Both the position numbers and the translations under genes were made by a program. This document shows, in pieces, positions 32,687 to 41,837 of a stretch of 64,000 nt of DNA. The DNA is from Lachnospiraceae bacterium YSB2008 (GTDB lineage: Bacteria; Bacillota; Clostridia; Lachnospirales; Lachnospiraceae): assembly GCA_000687655.1 (NCBI GenBank), contig JHWR01000005.1, positions 1 through 64,000 of the forward strand, given 5' to 3'. Below the pieces are notes generated by a model, which saw only the letters and a list, made by a program, of their open reading frames with translations, was not told where the DNA came from and did not search any database. Within the stretch, counting starts at the first letter, position 1; each line of letters starts with the position of its first letter.

Positions 32687-33694
32687 TTAGATTCCGAAAT
32701 TATCTACGTCGTCCTGTGTAATTGTTGTAGCGTCGAAGCCCTTTTCATCCATTATGATAGTTTTCTCTGTGAGTGTCTCACCAGCTTCAAGCTTCTTTAT
32801 AACTTCGTCGATGTACTTAGCCTGGAAAGGATTACACTGACCATCATAGTTCCAGTTGCCCTTAAGGAGCTCTTCAAGTGCCCACTTGTTGCAGTCGAAA
32901 CCGATAACTACTACGTCCTTACCAACACCGTGAGAGATGTTAGCCTTGTCAAGTGCTGCTACAGCACCCTTAGCCATATCGTCGTTCTCAGCATAGATTA
33001 CGTTGAAGCTGTCGCCTGAATCGATAACTGACTGAACGATCTGCTGTGCCTTCTCTGCGTTCCACTCAGCTGTCTGCTGTGTAACGATTGTCCAACCGTT
33101 ATCCTTAGCCATCTGATCAAGAGCACCTGATCTACCCTGCTGAGCTGCTGAACCCATAACACCCTGAAGGTGAATGATCTTGTATTCATCGAGGTTCTGA
33201 TCCTTTAACCATGTAGCTGCCTTCTCGCCTTCTTTGTCCATATCTGAAACTATAGAAGCTGCATAAAGGCTTGGATCTGCATCGATTGTACGGTCGAAAA
33301 GAATAACCTGAACGCCTGCGTCCTGAGCATCCTTAAGAACTGAATCCCAACCTGCTGTATCAGCTGCTGAGAGGAGAAGATAATCAACACCGTCCTGGAT
33401 GAACTTCTGTGCTGCTGCTATCTGCTCATCGTTCTTTAAGCTGTAAGCGAAATCACCCTTGTAACCATTGGTGTTGCCTTCGCCGAACATAGCCTTAAGG
33501 TCTTTGTCATTAGCTGTACGATAACCGGACTCGTTAGGATCGTTGTTGATGATACCAACCTTGATTTCCTTACCTGAGTCATTTCCGCCTGCTGTAGTAG
33601 CTTCGCCACCCTTAGCTCCGCCACAACCAACTGCTCCGAGTAACATGGTAGCTGCAACTGTAGCAGCTAAGATCTTTTTACCTATCTTTCTCAT
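32687..33694 (-). CDS. Sugar-binding lipoprotein of the ABC transporter (YtfQ-like)
   Basis: A 335-residue exported binding protein. The signal peptide ends in LLGAVGCGG with the lipid-accepting Cys at about 24, followed by a Gly/Thr-rich tether. The periplasmic-binding-protein type 1 fold (about 45-330) matches YtfQ: KVGIINNDPNESGYRTANDK, PLLL-type strand LLLSAADTAGWDSVL, VILFDRTI and the hinge segment VIGFDCNKWALEELLKG with the ligand-contacting NPFQAKY. First gene of the operon with a strong AGGAGGG site and an unusual palindromic promoter region. The ligand is probably arabinose in pyranose or furanose form. Confidence 0.92.
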   Translation of the reverse strand: MRKIGKKILAATVAATMLLGAVGCGGAKGGEATTAGGNDSGKEIKVGIINNDPNESGYRTANDKDLKAMFGEGNTNGYKGDFAYSLKNDEQIAAAQKFIQDGVDYLLLSAADTAGWDSVLKDAQDAGVQVILFDRTIDADPSLYAASIVSDMDKEGEKAATWLKDQNLDEYKIIHLQGVMGSAAQQGRSGALDQMAKDNGWTIVTQQTAEWNAEKAQQIVQSVIDSGDSFNVIYAENDDMAKGAVAALDKANISHGVGKDVVVIGFDCNKWALEELLKGNWNYDGQCNPFQAKYIDEVIKKLEAGETLTEKTIIMDEKGFDATTITQDDVDNFGI

Positions 33695-33715
33695 GAATTA
33701 ATCCCTCCTATAAAA

Positions 33716-33751
33716 GATATAGTTTTCCTGTTACGATGGTGTAACTATATC
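33716..33751 (-). promoter_or_regulatory. Palindromic promoter-operator of the transporter operon
   Basis: Nine-bp arms GATATAGTT/AACTATATC (33716-33724, 33743-33751) enclose TCCTGTTACGAT (33726-33737) and a second small palindrome GTTAC/GTAAC. On minus, TATAGT (33744-33749) with a TGA extension fits a -10, so a protein bound here would sit on the promoter. The same 12-bp core lies upstream of the transaldolase operon. Confidence 0.6.
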
Positions 33752-33862
33752 AGACATAGGAGGGATTTAAAACGGAGTATCTCCCTAACTTTTTATGATA
33801 ATTTATTAAGTGAAATAACTGCCTCAAAAAAAGGTTAGATAATTTACTAAAAGTTTGTTTTT

Positions 33863-34933
33863 TTAATATTCTCTCTCTTCAAGAAGAAGATTTGTTACAA
33901 GATTGACATTGATTTTTTCATCTTCAAGAGTTATCTCAGTAACAGTTTTATCTATAGAAAAAATCTTCTCATTTACGAAGGTATTCTTCTCTACAGTACC
34001 GCCTTCCTTCACTGTTTTTATGATCTTGTCTATCTCAGAACCCTGGAGCGGATTACACTCAACATCAAGCGCTATCTTGCCTTCCATGACCATGCTGAGT
34101 CCGGTATGAGTAGCATCAAATGAAATGATCATAATCTCACCGTTTGCTATATCTGTACCTACAGTAAGACCTGCTTCCTCAACGGCTCTGACAGCTCCGA
34201 GCGCTTCGTTATCGTTCTCGCAATAAAGTACATTTATCTCTTTATGCTCAGACAGAAGTCTCGAAACAACCTCCTTGCCCTTTGCCTCAGTATAATCTGC
34301 CGGTTCGGAAGCTACGAGATCCCATCCGTATTCACGGGACGCTGCTTCGATAGCATCAGTTCTTCCTATCTGGGCTGATGCACCTATGGTTCCCTGTATA
34401 TCAACAACATGAACCTCTTCCGGTTCAATCCCTTTCGCGAGTGTAAACTCTCTCAGCCACTGACATGCAGCATCACCTTCACGTCGGAAGTCAGAACCTA
34501 TCCATGCAAGATAAAGGCTTTCATCCTCTACATCAACCTTTCTGTCGACTACTATGACAGGTATATTGGCGTCACGCGCTTCCGTAAGAACTGTATCCCA
34601 GCCGGTTTCTGTAACCGGAGCAAGCACTATGAAATCAACCTCCTGCTGTATGAATTTTCGCATTGCAAGTATCTGTTTGTCCTGCTTCTGCTGCCCGTCA
34701 TCGAAGAGAAGTTCGTAACCATTCTCTCTTGAAAGAACAGTCTTGATCGATTCTGTATTTGCTACCCTCCAGTCCGACTCTGCTCCAAGCTGTGAGAATC
34801 CCACAACCACATTCGGTTCTTTGTTAACCTTAGAATTATCTGCATTGTTCTCATTTCCGGAACCGCATCCGACCAGAAGAATAAGGCACAAAGCAAGTAT
34901 AAAACTTAGGATTCTTTTACTTTTTCTTTTCAT
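33863..34933 (-). CDS. Second sugar-binding lipoprotein, coupled to the histidine kinase
   Basis: A 356-residue type 1 periplasmic-binding-protein-fold lipoprotein. Signal peptide MKRKSKRILSFILALCLILL, lipobox LVGC, then VVVGFSQLGAESDWRVANTE, LAPVTETGWDTVL, IPVIVVDRKVD and the C-terminal NPLQGSEIDKIIK, all parallel to the transporter binding protein upstream in the map. It starts inside the 3' end of the histidine kinase gene (17-bp overlap, AGGA 5 nt before the ATG) rather than with the transporter, which suggests it presents sugar to the kinase instead of to the permease. The in-frame GTG at 34951 is a less likely start. Confidence 0.88.
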   Translation of the reverse strand: MKRKSKRILSFILALCLILLVGCGSGNENNADNSKVNKEPNVVVGFSQLGAESDWRVANTESIKTVLSRENGYELLFDDGQQKQDKQILAMRKFIQQEVDFIVLAPVTETGWDTVLTEARDANIPVIVVDRKVDVEDESLYLAWIGSDFRREGDAACQWLREFTLAKGIEPEEVHVVDIQGTIGASAQIGRTDAIEAASREYGWDLVASEPADYTEAKGKEVVSRLLSEHKEINVLYCENDNEALGAVRAVEEAGLTVGTDIANGEIMIISFDATHTGLSMVMEGKIALDVECNPLQGSEIDKIIKTVKEGGTVEKNTFVNEKIFSIDKTVTEITLEDEKINVNLVTNLLLEEREY

Positions 34934-36410
34934 CACTATCCTGACCAACACTTTCCACTCTCGGTATCAGAACTCTGACAACGGTTCCCTTCTGATACTC
35001 ACTTTCGACAGTAATTCCATATTCAGGACCATACTGCATCTCGATTCGCTTCTCTACATTTGCCATTCCGAAGCCGTCCTGAGTATCATCCTCTATATCA
35101 CCTTTAATAAGACTTCTGAGTCTTTCGAGTTCCTCTTCCTTCATACCTATTCCGTCATCCTCGGTAATAAGTACAATGTTATCTCCTTCAGCTCTTCCTG
35201 TTACCTTTATATGTCCCACGCCCCTCTTATTCTTAACGCCGTGATACAGTGCATTCTCAACTATAGGCTGAAGCGTAAGCTTCTGGATGTAGCATCCCAG
35301 TATATCTTCATCGAAATCAATCTCATAATCCATGATATCTCTGTATCTGTAATGCTGTATCTCGAGGTAACTCTTGATATGCTCCATTTCATTTTTAATT
35401 GTAATCTCGCCCTTGCCCTTGCTGAGTGATATACGGAAGAAATTCGAAAGCTCCTGAGTCATGCTTATGGCGTCTCTGGTCTCTCCTGCCTCCGTCATCC
35501 ATATGATGGCATCAAGAGTATTGTACAGGAAATGCGGATTGATCTGTTCCTGAAGAAGCCTGAGCTCTGCCTCACGGGCATTTTCCTGTTCTTTATGTAT
35601 ATCGTTTACGAGGGTCTCTATCTCTTTAACCATACTGTTAAAGCTGTTTGCGAGAACCTCCATCTCATCATGACTCTCTATATGATAAGCAACGGAGAAA
35701 TCACCGCCTGCAAATCTTTCCGTCATATCCACAAGCTCGGTTACCGGCTCCGTAATGCTCTTGGAAAGCCTCCTCGAAAGTACATAAATAATGATAATCG
35801 CCACAACAAGTGATATGACAAGAACCCTGGTCGTAGTAAGAAGACTTGATGCAACCTCTCGTCGGAGAAGTTCCATGTTCGTAGCTTCATCACGGATATA
35901 AACCTGAATATCCTCCTGGATCAGCGAAGTCAGCGTCCTTATGTTGAAGTCGAGAAGCTCCATATTTTCATCGTAATGACCACCCTCTTCAACGTTCTTA
36001 AGGATATCATCAACTCGCTCATCAAGTATGCTGAGCAGTTTCAGAAGCTGGTCCAGATCCGCTTCCACGTTGTCCTCGGTAGTCTTCTTTCTGAGATCCT
36101 CAAAATGCTCAGTCGCGTTCTTGATAAGTGCCTTCGGATCATCACTCATGAGCTTCTCTTCCGGATCAGTCCAGTTAGCCGAACCCGTGATGATACGATA
36201 CATAGTCTCATCCATGGACTCCTTGAAGCTCATATTATATTCATTTGCACTGGTGATATTCCTTACGAGTCTGTCGTAGTCCTGGTAATATCCATACATA
36301 CGGATAAGTGCAAATGTAACGAGAATGATCAGCGGTATAACGCATACCCATACGTATACCATAAGCTTGGTCTGTATGCTTTTTCTCTTTTTTATACGTG
36401 TTCTGCTCAA
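34917..36410 (-). CDS. YesM-type sensor histidine kinase
   Basis: A 497-residue membrane sensor. Transmembrane helices lie at about 17-38 and 193-213, flanking a helical extracellular domain; HAMP at about 213-265. The phospho-acceptor His293 is in EQINPHFLYNTLDAI, typical of the His_kinase (LytS/YesM) class, and the ATPase domain has ENALYHGVKN and EDDGIGM. The start codon is TTG at 36410, overlapping the response regulator stop by 4 bp (TTGA), with GGAAAG upstream. It signals to the adjacent YesN-like regulator; the likely input is the binding lipoprotein encoded next. Confidence 0.93.
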   Translation of the reverse strand: MSRTRIKKRKSIQTKLMVYVWVCVIPLIILVTFALIRMYGYYQDYDRLVRNITSANEYNMSFKESMDETMYRIITGSANWTDPEEKLMSDDPKALIKNATEHFEDLRKKTTEDNVEADLDQLLKLLSILDERVDDILKNVEEGGHYDENMELLDFNIRTLTSLIQEDIQVYIRDEATNMELLRREVASSLLTTTRVLVISLVVAIIIIYVLSRRLSKSITEPVTELVDMTERFAGGDFSVAYHIESHDEMEVLANSFNSMVKEIETLVNDIHKEQENAREAELRLLQEQINPHFLYNTLDAIIWMTEAGETRDAISMTQELSNFFRISLSKGKGEITIKNEMEHIKSYLEIQHYRYRDIMDYEIDFDEDILGCYIQKLTLQPIVENALYHGVKNKRGVGHIKVTGRAEGDNIVLITEDDGIGMKEEELERLRSLIKGDIEDDTQDGFGMANVEKRIEMQYGPEYGITVESEYQKGTVVRVLIPRVESVGQDSDEKKK

Positions 36411-38095
36411 GACTCTTTCCTGGTCCTTCTATACTCCTTAGGTGACATTCCTGTAACCTTCTTGAATATATAACTGAAATAATGCGAATCCCTGTATCCT
36501 ACTTCATAGCCTACATCAGAGGTCTTCATGGCTGTGCAGAGAAGAAGATCCTTCGCCGCATTCATTCTTACCTCAGTCAGATAATCTATAAATGTAACGC
36601 CCGTCTCACGGCGGAATACAGCACTGAAATGATTCGAACTTATATTTACACTTGATGCCACATACTGAAGTGACATCTCTTCATTTTTATAATTATCCTG
36701 TATGAAACTCTTTGCCTTCTCGATGATCTCTATATATCTCTGGTCGGACATTTTATTTCTGTACTCAATGGCACATTCCAGAAGACCCTTAATATATTCT
36801 CTTGATTTATCCTTAGTAGTAATATACTGAACAGGGTTCGTGAGGTCGCCCAATATCTCTCCCGTCTTTTCCTTGGAGAGTCCAAGATTTTCCAGAAATG
36901 TAACGGTGCTTATCAGTGCCTCAACCAGAACGTACTGACGAAGCATTATTGACTCTGTAGCATCCTCTCCTATACTTCCGAAATAGTCGTTAACAAGGTC
37001 ATCAGTTTCAGGGAGCGTTCCATTTCTCAGGAAGTTATATATGGTTCTCTGGGATATGGCGCTGATATCGACTTTACTGATATCTATGCTGCTTATATCG
37101 ACCCCGTTTGCTGAGTCAGATGAATCCTTTCTTTCCTTCTGAATGGTCTCAGCTATGTTCTCCTTCTCGGTTTCATCACCATAGAAGACATGGCTCTCGC
37201 CGAGCATGTAACGCTCTGAGAATTTCCTGTTGGCATCAAGATATGAACGGTTAACGTCCCTTATCCTTTCAACCGGCATACCTACGGAAATGAAATAAAC
37301 CTTGTCCTTATACTCTGACATCAATTCTTCTATACGAGCTATACCCTTCTCGATATTCAGAGACATCTCGTCCATGGAATCTGCCTTCTCAAGGAAACAG
37401 AGCACATCTCCAATCTGGTTATAGAGATATACATGAGTTTCATCATCATATATATCTTTAAGCTTGGAATACATCTCCTCAACAACGCCCGAATATTCAT
37501 ACATATCAGGCGATGAGCTGTCCTTTGCGAAAACCTGCATGAGGACTATGGCATATGCCGAAGCAGCTATATCTATGCCGAGCTCCCTGCCCTTCTCGAG
37601 AGATTCCTGCATGGAAAGCCTGCCGTCTATCATGTCCCTGATAAAGTTCTGCTTCTCGAAGCTTCTGATCTCTTCTCTGTCCCGGAGATACTTCTCTCTG
37701 GCTTCCTTTTCCTGCTTCTCTTTTATAACTGCGTCTCTGATCTTCTCAAGTTCCGCTATAAGATTGTCTCCTGACACAGGTTTAAGGATGTACTCCTCTA
37801 CGCCTATGCTTATAGCCTGCTTGGCATAGTTAAAGTCATCATAACCGCTCAGAACGACTATCTTGATATCCGGAAGTTCCTTCCTTACCAGCCTTGAGAG
37901 CTCAAGTCCATCCATGAAAGGCATACGAATATCCGTGATCAGGATATCCGGGCGGCTGCTCATGATCTTCGGATAGGCAACCTCCCCATCTCCGGCTTCA
38001 CCCACAAGGGTGAAGCCATGGGATTCCCAATTCACGGATTTCTTAATACCTTCTCGTATAGCATATTCATCTTCTACAAGAAATACTTTTATCAT
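36407..38095 (-). CDS. YesN-type response regulator with AraC DNA-binding domain
   Basis: A 562-residue regulator. The receiver domain has Asp55 in ITDIRMPFMDG, the acidic pair in LVEDE and Lys in ILKPVS. A long middle region (about 130-450) contains a coiled coil (RDAVIKEKQEKEAREKYL) and a helical sensor-like domain. The C-terminus has two AraC helix-turn-helix motifs (LQYVASSVNISSNHFSAVFR and TSDVGYEVGYRDSHYFSYIF). The ATG at 38095 has AGGG 8 nt upstream and lies 4 bp after the araD stop. It probably controls both pentose operons through the shared 12-bp core. Confidence 0.94.
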   Translation of the reverse strand: MIKVFLVEDEYAIREGIKKSVNWESHGFTLVGEAGDGEVAYPKIMSSRPDILITDIRMPFMDGLELSRLVRKELPDIKIVVLSGYDDFNYAKQAISIGVEEYILKPVSGDNLIAELEKIRDAVIKEKQEKEAREKYLRDREEIRSFEKQNFIRDMIDGRLSMQESLEKGRELGIDIAASAYAIVLMQVFAKDSSSPDMYEYSGVVEEMYSKLKDIYDDETHVYLYNQIGDVLCFLEKADSMDEMSLNIEKGIARIEELMSEYKDKVYFISVGMPVERIRDVNRSYLDANRKFSERYMLGESHVFYGDETEKENIAETIQKERKDSSDSANGVDISSIDISKVDISAISQRTIYNFLRNGTLPETDDLVNDYFGSIGEDATESIMLRQYVLVEALISTVTFLENLGLSKEKTGEILGDLTNPVQYITTKDKSREYIKGLLECAIEYRNKMSDQRYIEIIEKAKSFIQDNYKNEEMSLQYVASSVNISSNHFSAVFRRETGVTFIDYLTEVRMNAAKDLLLCTAMKTSDVGYEVGYRDSHYFSYIFKKVTGMSPKEYRRTRKES

Positions 38096-38099
38096 ATAT

Positions 38100-38795
38100 C
38101 TAACCCTGACCGTAATATGCATTCTCACCGTGTTTACGGAAGAAATGCTTGTCTCTTATAGTATGCGGAGCTTCCTTGACATCAGGATTTATAAGCTCCG
38201 TGCGTCTTGCCATCCTTGCAACTTCTTCAAGAACGACTGCATTATGAACAGCTTCCGCTGCATCCTTACCCCATGTAAATGGACCGTGGTTCACACAAAG
38301 CACGCCCGGTGTATACATAGGATTAAGCTTTCTCTCTTCGAAGGTCTCGATGATAACAAGACCTGTATTCTTTTCATATTCACCTGCAATCTCTTCCGGT
38401 GTCAGGCTCCTGGCACATGGGATAGGGCCATAGAAATAATCTGCATGGGTCGTTCCATACATAGGTATGTCACGTCCTGCCTGTGCCCATGAGGTTGCCT
38501 CCGGTGAATGTGTATGTACTATGCCGCCTATCTCAGGATACTTCTTATATAACTCAAGATGAGTAGGAGTATCTGATGACGGTCTGTAGCTGCCTTCTAC
38601 GACATTGCCCTCGAGGTCGAGAACGACCATATCGTCAGGGCTCATTGTGTCATAATCCACGCCGCTCGGCTTAATAACAAAGAGACCTGTGGTGCGGTCG
38701 ATGCCGCTGACATTGCCCCAGGTGTATGTTACAAGACCGCGTTTTGGCAGCTCCATGTTCGCTATATATACTTGCTCTTTCAGTTCTTCCAGCAT
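38100..38795 (-). CDS. araD: L-ribulose-5-phosphate 4-epimerase
   Basis: A 231-residue class II aldolase-family enzyme converting L-ribulose-5-phosphate to D-xylulose-5-phosphate. Landmarks are the phosphate-binding [14 protein letters not shown] and [10 protein letters not shown], the [11 protein letters not shown] loop and zinc ligands in [11 protein letters not shown] plus the later His of the [11 protein letters not shown] helix region. The ATG at 38795 has AGGAG 7 nt upstream, itself part of an exact 10-bp tandem duplication. Between araB-like kinase and the regulator pair. Confidence 0.95.
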   Translation of the reverse strand: MLEELKEQVYIANMELPKRGLVTYTWGNVSGIDRTTGLFVIKPSGVDYDTMSPDDMVVLDLEGNVVEGSYRPSSDTPTHLELYKKYPEIGGIVHTHSPEATSWAQAGRDIPMYGTTHADYFYGPIPCARSLTPEEIAGEYEKNTGLVIIETFEERKLNPMYTPGVLCVNHGPFTWGKDAAEAVHNAVVLEEVARMARRTELINPDVKEAPHTIRDKHFFRKHGENAYYGQG

Positions 38796-38800
38796 GTGTA

Positions 38801-38820
38801 ATCTCCTAATATCTCCTAAT
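38801..38820 (-). promoter_or_regulatory. Duplicated Shine-Dalgarno of araD
   Basis: ATCTCCTAAT is repeated exactly in tandem, giving two AGGAG sites on the minus strand 7 and 17 nt before the araD ATG. Only the proximal one is ideally spaced; the distal one could act as a standby site. Confidence 0.6.
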
Positions 38821-38830
38821 ATGTATTGAC

Positions 38831-38862
38831 GATTACTCTGTAACACATTACACAGAGTAATC
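38831..38862 (-). other. Intercistronic hairpin between kinase and araD
   Basis: Perfect 11-bp arms GATTACTCTGT/ACAGAGTAATC with a 10-nt loop, with no T-run after it. It is more likely an mRNA-stabilising or processing element than a terminator. Confidence 0.6.
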
Positions 38863-38888
38863 TGTATACTAAAATCTATGAATAAACA

Positions 38889-40481
38889 TCATTCAGCAGG
38901 AATACATTCTACTGCTGATTTCTCTACTGGGAGAGCAGCCTTGAAAAGCTCCATGAAGCTGTCAAAGCCTTGTACTTCTTCAGGGGTGGCGGTGATTGTT
39001 TCGCCGGCTTCGCCTGCAAAGATAGTTTTTGTGAGGTAGTCTGATAAGCTGTCTGAGCCGCTCTGTATGAGGTAAAGTGCAAGGACCGCTATGCCCCAGG
39101 CACCGCCCTCGCCTGCTGTACTCATGACGGTTATCGGACCGCCTGTTGCAGCTGAAAGTATTCTCTGTCCAACTTCTTTTGTTTTGAAGAATCCGCCGTG
39201 TCCGTAAAGCTTATCAACCTTAACATCCTCTTCCTTGAAGAGAATATCAAGTCCGACTTTAAGTGTACTTACTGCTGAATAAAGATGCAGTCTCATGAAG
39301 TTTGCAAATGAAAAATCACTTCCAACCTTTCTTACGAAGAGAGGTCTTCCTGCATCGAAACCACATACCGGCTCACCTGAGAAATAGTTGAAGCCCATAA
39401 GGCCTCCACAGTCAGGTGCACCGTCAAGTGCTGCCTTAAAGAGTGTTGTATATAATGTATTCGTATCTATATCTGCACCTATTGCTTCGGCAAAGCTTCT
39501 GAATATACCTGCCCATGCATTTATATCTGAGGTACAGTTATTGCAGTGAACCATTGCAACGTCGTCACCTGAAGGCGTTGTTACAACGTCTATCTCCTCA
39601 TGAACTGCCTTGAGTGGCTGTTCCATAACAACCATAGCGAAGATAGAGGTTCCTGCACTTACATTTCCTGTTCTTACTGCTACGCTGTTCGTAGCAACCA
39701 TACCTGTTCCTGCATCTCCTTCAGGAGGGCATAAAGGTATGCCTGCACCGAGATTACCGCTTACATCGAGCTTAGCTGCGCCTTCTGCAGTAAGTGTTCC
39801 TGCTGCCTCTCCGGCAACAAGCACCTTAGGAAGTATATCGCCAAGCTTCCAGCCAAAGCCTTTTCCAGCTGTCAGCTGATCATATTTTGACATGTAATCT
39901 TTGTTGTAATCTCTTGTACTGCTGTCGATAGGGAACATACCGGATGCGTCGCCGACTCCGAGTACCTTCTCTCCCGTAAGCTGCCAATGTATATAACCTG
40001 CAAGTGTTGTAAGGAATTCTATATCCTTAACGTGGCTCTCTCCATTTAATATAGCCTGATGAAGATGTGCAATGCTCCATCTCTGAGGTATATTGAACCC
40101 GAACTCACCTGTCAGTTCCTTTGCAGCTTCTTCTGTAATAGTATTTCTCCATGTTCTGAATGGAACAAGGAGTTTTCCTTCTGCATCAAACGGCATATAG
40201 CCATGCATCATGGCGCTTATTCCTATAGCGCCTGTTGTTTTAATAACGGTTCCGTACTTTGTCTCTACGTCCTTTGCAAGAGCACTGTATGCATCCTGCA
40301 GTCCGTTCCATATCATATCGAGACTGTAAGTCCAAATACCGTCTACGTACTGATTCTCCCAATCATGGCTGCCTTCAGCTATGGGAGCACCTGTGTCATC
40401 TACCATGACTGCTTTGATCCTGGTAGAACCGAATTCTATACCTATGGCAGTCCTGCCTGTTTCGATCTTATCTTTACTCAT
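38889..40481 (-). CDS. araB: Ribulokinase-like FGGY carbohydrate kinase
   Basis: A 530-residue sugar kinase. The actin-like fold starts [19 protein letters not shown], with the substrate region [10 protein letters not shown] and PFRTWRN; the second domain has [28 protein letters not shown] and [18 protein letters not shown]. It differs from classical AraB in detail, for example GHGGFFK rather than CGGGARS, but its place between transaldolase and AraD makes L-ribulose the likely substrate. Another keto-pentose or pentitol is possible. The ATG at 40481 follows the transaldolase stop by one base. GGTG 6 nt upstream. Confidence 0.85.
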   Translation of the reverse strand: MSKDKIETGRTAIGIEFGSTRIKAVMVDDTGAPIAEGSHDWENQYVDGIWTYSLDMIWNGLQDAYSALAKDVETKYGTVIKTTGAIGISAMMHGYMPFDAEGKLLVPFRTWRNTITEEAAKELTGEFGFNIPQRWSIAHLHQAILNGESHVKDIEFLTTLAGYIHWQLTGEKVLGVGDASGMFPIDSSTRDYNKDYMSKYDQLTAGKGFGWKLGDILPKVLVAGEAAGTLTAEGAAKLDVSGNLGAGIPLCPPEGDAGTGMVATNSVAVRTGNVSAGTSIFAMVVMEQPLKAVHEEIDVVTTPSGDDVAMVHCNNCTSDINAWAGIFRSFAEAIGADIDTNTLYTTLFKAALDGAPDCGGLMGFNYFSGEPVCGFDAGRPLFVRKVGSDFSFANFMRLHLYSAVSTLKVGLDILFKEEDVKVDKLYGHGGFFKTKEVGQRILSAATGGPITVMSTAGEGGAWGIAVLALYLIQSGSDSLSDYLTKTIFAGEAGETITATPEEVQGFDSFMELFKAALPVEKSAVECIPAE

Positions 40482-40482
40482 C

Positions 40483-41136
40483 CTATTCACCAAAAACCTT
40501 CCTGTAATCTTCCTGGAATTTTACGATTCCCTGGTCTGTAAGTGGGTGCTTGGTCATCTGCTCTATTACTGCATATGGAACTGTTGCGATATCTGCACCT
40601 GCAAGTGCACATTCTGTAACATGAACCGTATTCCTTATGCTGGCAGCTATGATCTCTGTCTCGATATCGTAGTTGCTGAATATCTGAACTATGTGCTCGA
40701 TCAACTCGATACCCGGTGAACTTATATCATCAAGTCTACCGAGGAATGGTGATACATAAGTAGCTCCTGCTCTTGCAGCAAGAAGAGCCTGGTTAGCTGA
40801 AAAGATAAGCGTTACATTTGTCTTGATACCTTCTTTTGAAAGAACCTTGACTGCCTTGAGGCCTTCAACTGTCATAGGTATCTTAACTATCATGTTTGGA
40901 TGGATCGCTGCTATCTCGCGTCCTTCACGGATCATACCTTCTGCGTCTACTGTTGTGGCCTTTACCTCGCCACTGATAGGTCCGTCAACTATGGATGTGA
41001 TCTCTTTGATAACCTCTGTAAAGTCTCTGCCTTCCTTCGCAATAAGTGAAGGGTTGGTGGTAACTCCACATATCACTCCCATATCATTTGCTTTCCTGAT
41101 ATCGTCTACGTTTGCTGTGTCAATAAAAAATTTCAT
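40483..41136 (-). CDS. fsa: Transaldolase / fructose-6-phosphate aldolase family protein
   Basis: A 217-residue TalC/FSA-type class I aldolase. The Schiff-base Lys85 is in [15 protein letters not shown]; flanking motifs are [30 protein letters not shown] and [17 protein letters not shown]. Short enzymes of this type act as transaldolase in many Firmicutes, linking pentose phosphates to glycolysis, which fits the operon. AAGGAGG lies before the ATG. First gene of the transaldolase-kinase-araD-regulator operon. Confidence 0.93.
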   Translation of the reverse strand: MKFFIDTANVDDIRKANDMGVICGVTTNPSLIAKEGRDFTEVIKEITSIVDGPISGEVKATTVDAEGMIREGREIAAIHPNMIVKIPMTVEGLKAVKVLSKEGIKTNVTLIFSANQALLAARAGATYVSPFLGRLDDISSPGIELIEHIVQIFSNYDIETEIIAASIRNTVHVTECALAGADIATVPYAVIEQMTKHPLTDQGIVKFQEDYRKVFGE

Positions 41137-41165
41137 GACTAATACCTCCTTAAGGATTCACTAAA

Positions 41166-41202
41166 ATATAAATATCATGGTATCGTAACAGGACATTTAT
41201 AT
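41166..41202 (-). promoter_or_regulatory. Putative operator of the transaldolase-araB-araD operon
   Basis: Eight-bp arms ATATAAAT/ATTTATAT (41166-41173, 41195-41202) flank the 12-bp core ATCGTAACAGGA (41182-41193). The core is identical to the one in the transporter operon leader but in the opposite orientation relative to transcription. A clear -10/-35 pair could not be fixed. Confidence 0.55.
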
Positions 41203-41255
41203 ATCGCAGCCGCCACCGGCATAAAGCAGCAGTAACGACTGCGCAGTGTATGGAA

Positions 41256-41834
41256 TTATCCTCTCAGTATATCAAGAAGTGTATGCTTTCCGTCTTTATA
41301 TTCATATATGCGTACGTCGCAGTTATGCATCTTCGGGCGCCATTTGATGCCATTCTTCTTTTCAAGAAGATAGCCGTTCAGCGCTCTCAGTATTCCGCCA
41401 TGAGCTGCGATAAGGACCGTATCATAATCCTTCTCTTCGAGCTCCTGCATGAAGCTTCTGGCGCGGCTCACCATGGATTCAACAGTCTCCACAGTGTCCG
41501 GTGCCGGGAATATCTCCGGCAGAGCCCAGTAGAGAGTCATAGCCGGACCCATACGCTTATATTTACATTTATCATATTTTCCGAACTCTGTCTCTATAAG
41601 ACGTTCGTCTATTATAATTTCGGACTCATCGACATCACCTACTATCGTCGCAGTCTTGATTGCGCGTCCCAGGGGAGACGCGTAGACTGCGTCAAACTTA
41701 AGATCACCGACGAGTCCTCGGGTTATATGCGCCTGTTTAATCCCTGTCTCATTCAGGGGTTCATCGACGCGACCCTGCATTCTTTCGTCCTTATTCAGAT
41801 CTGTCTGTCCGTGTCTGACTAAGTATATCTTCAT
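41256..41834 (-). CDS. Histidine phosphatase family protein
   Basis: A 192-residue phosphoglycerate-mutase-like phosphatase. The catalytic RHG motif is in MKIYLVRHGQTDLNK, with the second Arg in SPLGRAIKTA, acidic residue in IETEFG and the distal catalytic His in VLIAAHGGILRAL. The substrate is not determined; relatives include alpha-ribazole, phosphoserine and phosphosugar phosphatases. It follows the FNR-membrane fusion by 3 bp and is the last gene of that operon. Confidence 0.88.
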   Translation of the reverse strand: MKIYLVRHGQTDLNKDERMQGRVDEPLNETGIKQAHITRGLVGDLKFDAVYASPLGRAIKTATIVGDVDESEIIIDERLIETEFGKYDKCKYKRMGPAMTLYWALPEIFPAPDTVETVESMVSRARSFMQELEEKDYDTVLIAAHGGILRALNGYLLEKKNGIKWRPKMHNCDVRIYEYKDGKHTLLDILRG

Positions 41835-41837
41835 AGT

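Noticed and set aside
34743-35429. Plus-strand open frame of 228 codons
   Set aside because: It is opposite the histidine kinase and lipoprotein genes and looks like a low-complexity shadow of them.
41228-41241. Small hairpin GCAGT/ACTGC after the histidine phosphatase gene
   Set aside because: The 5-bp stem without a T-run is too weak to call a terminator.
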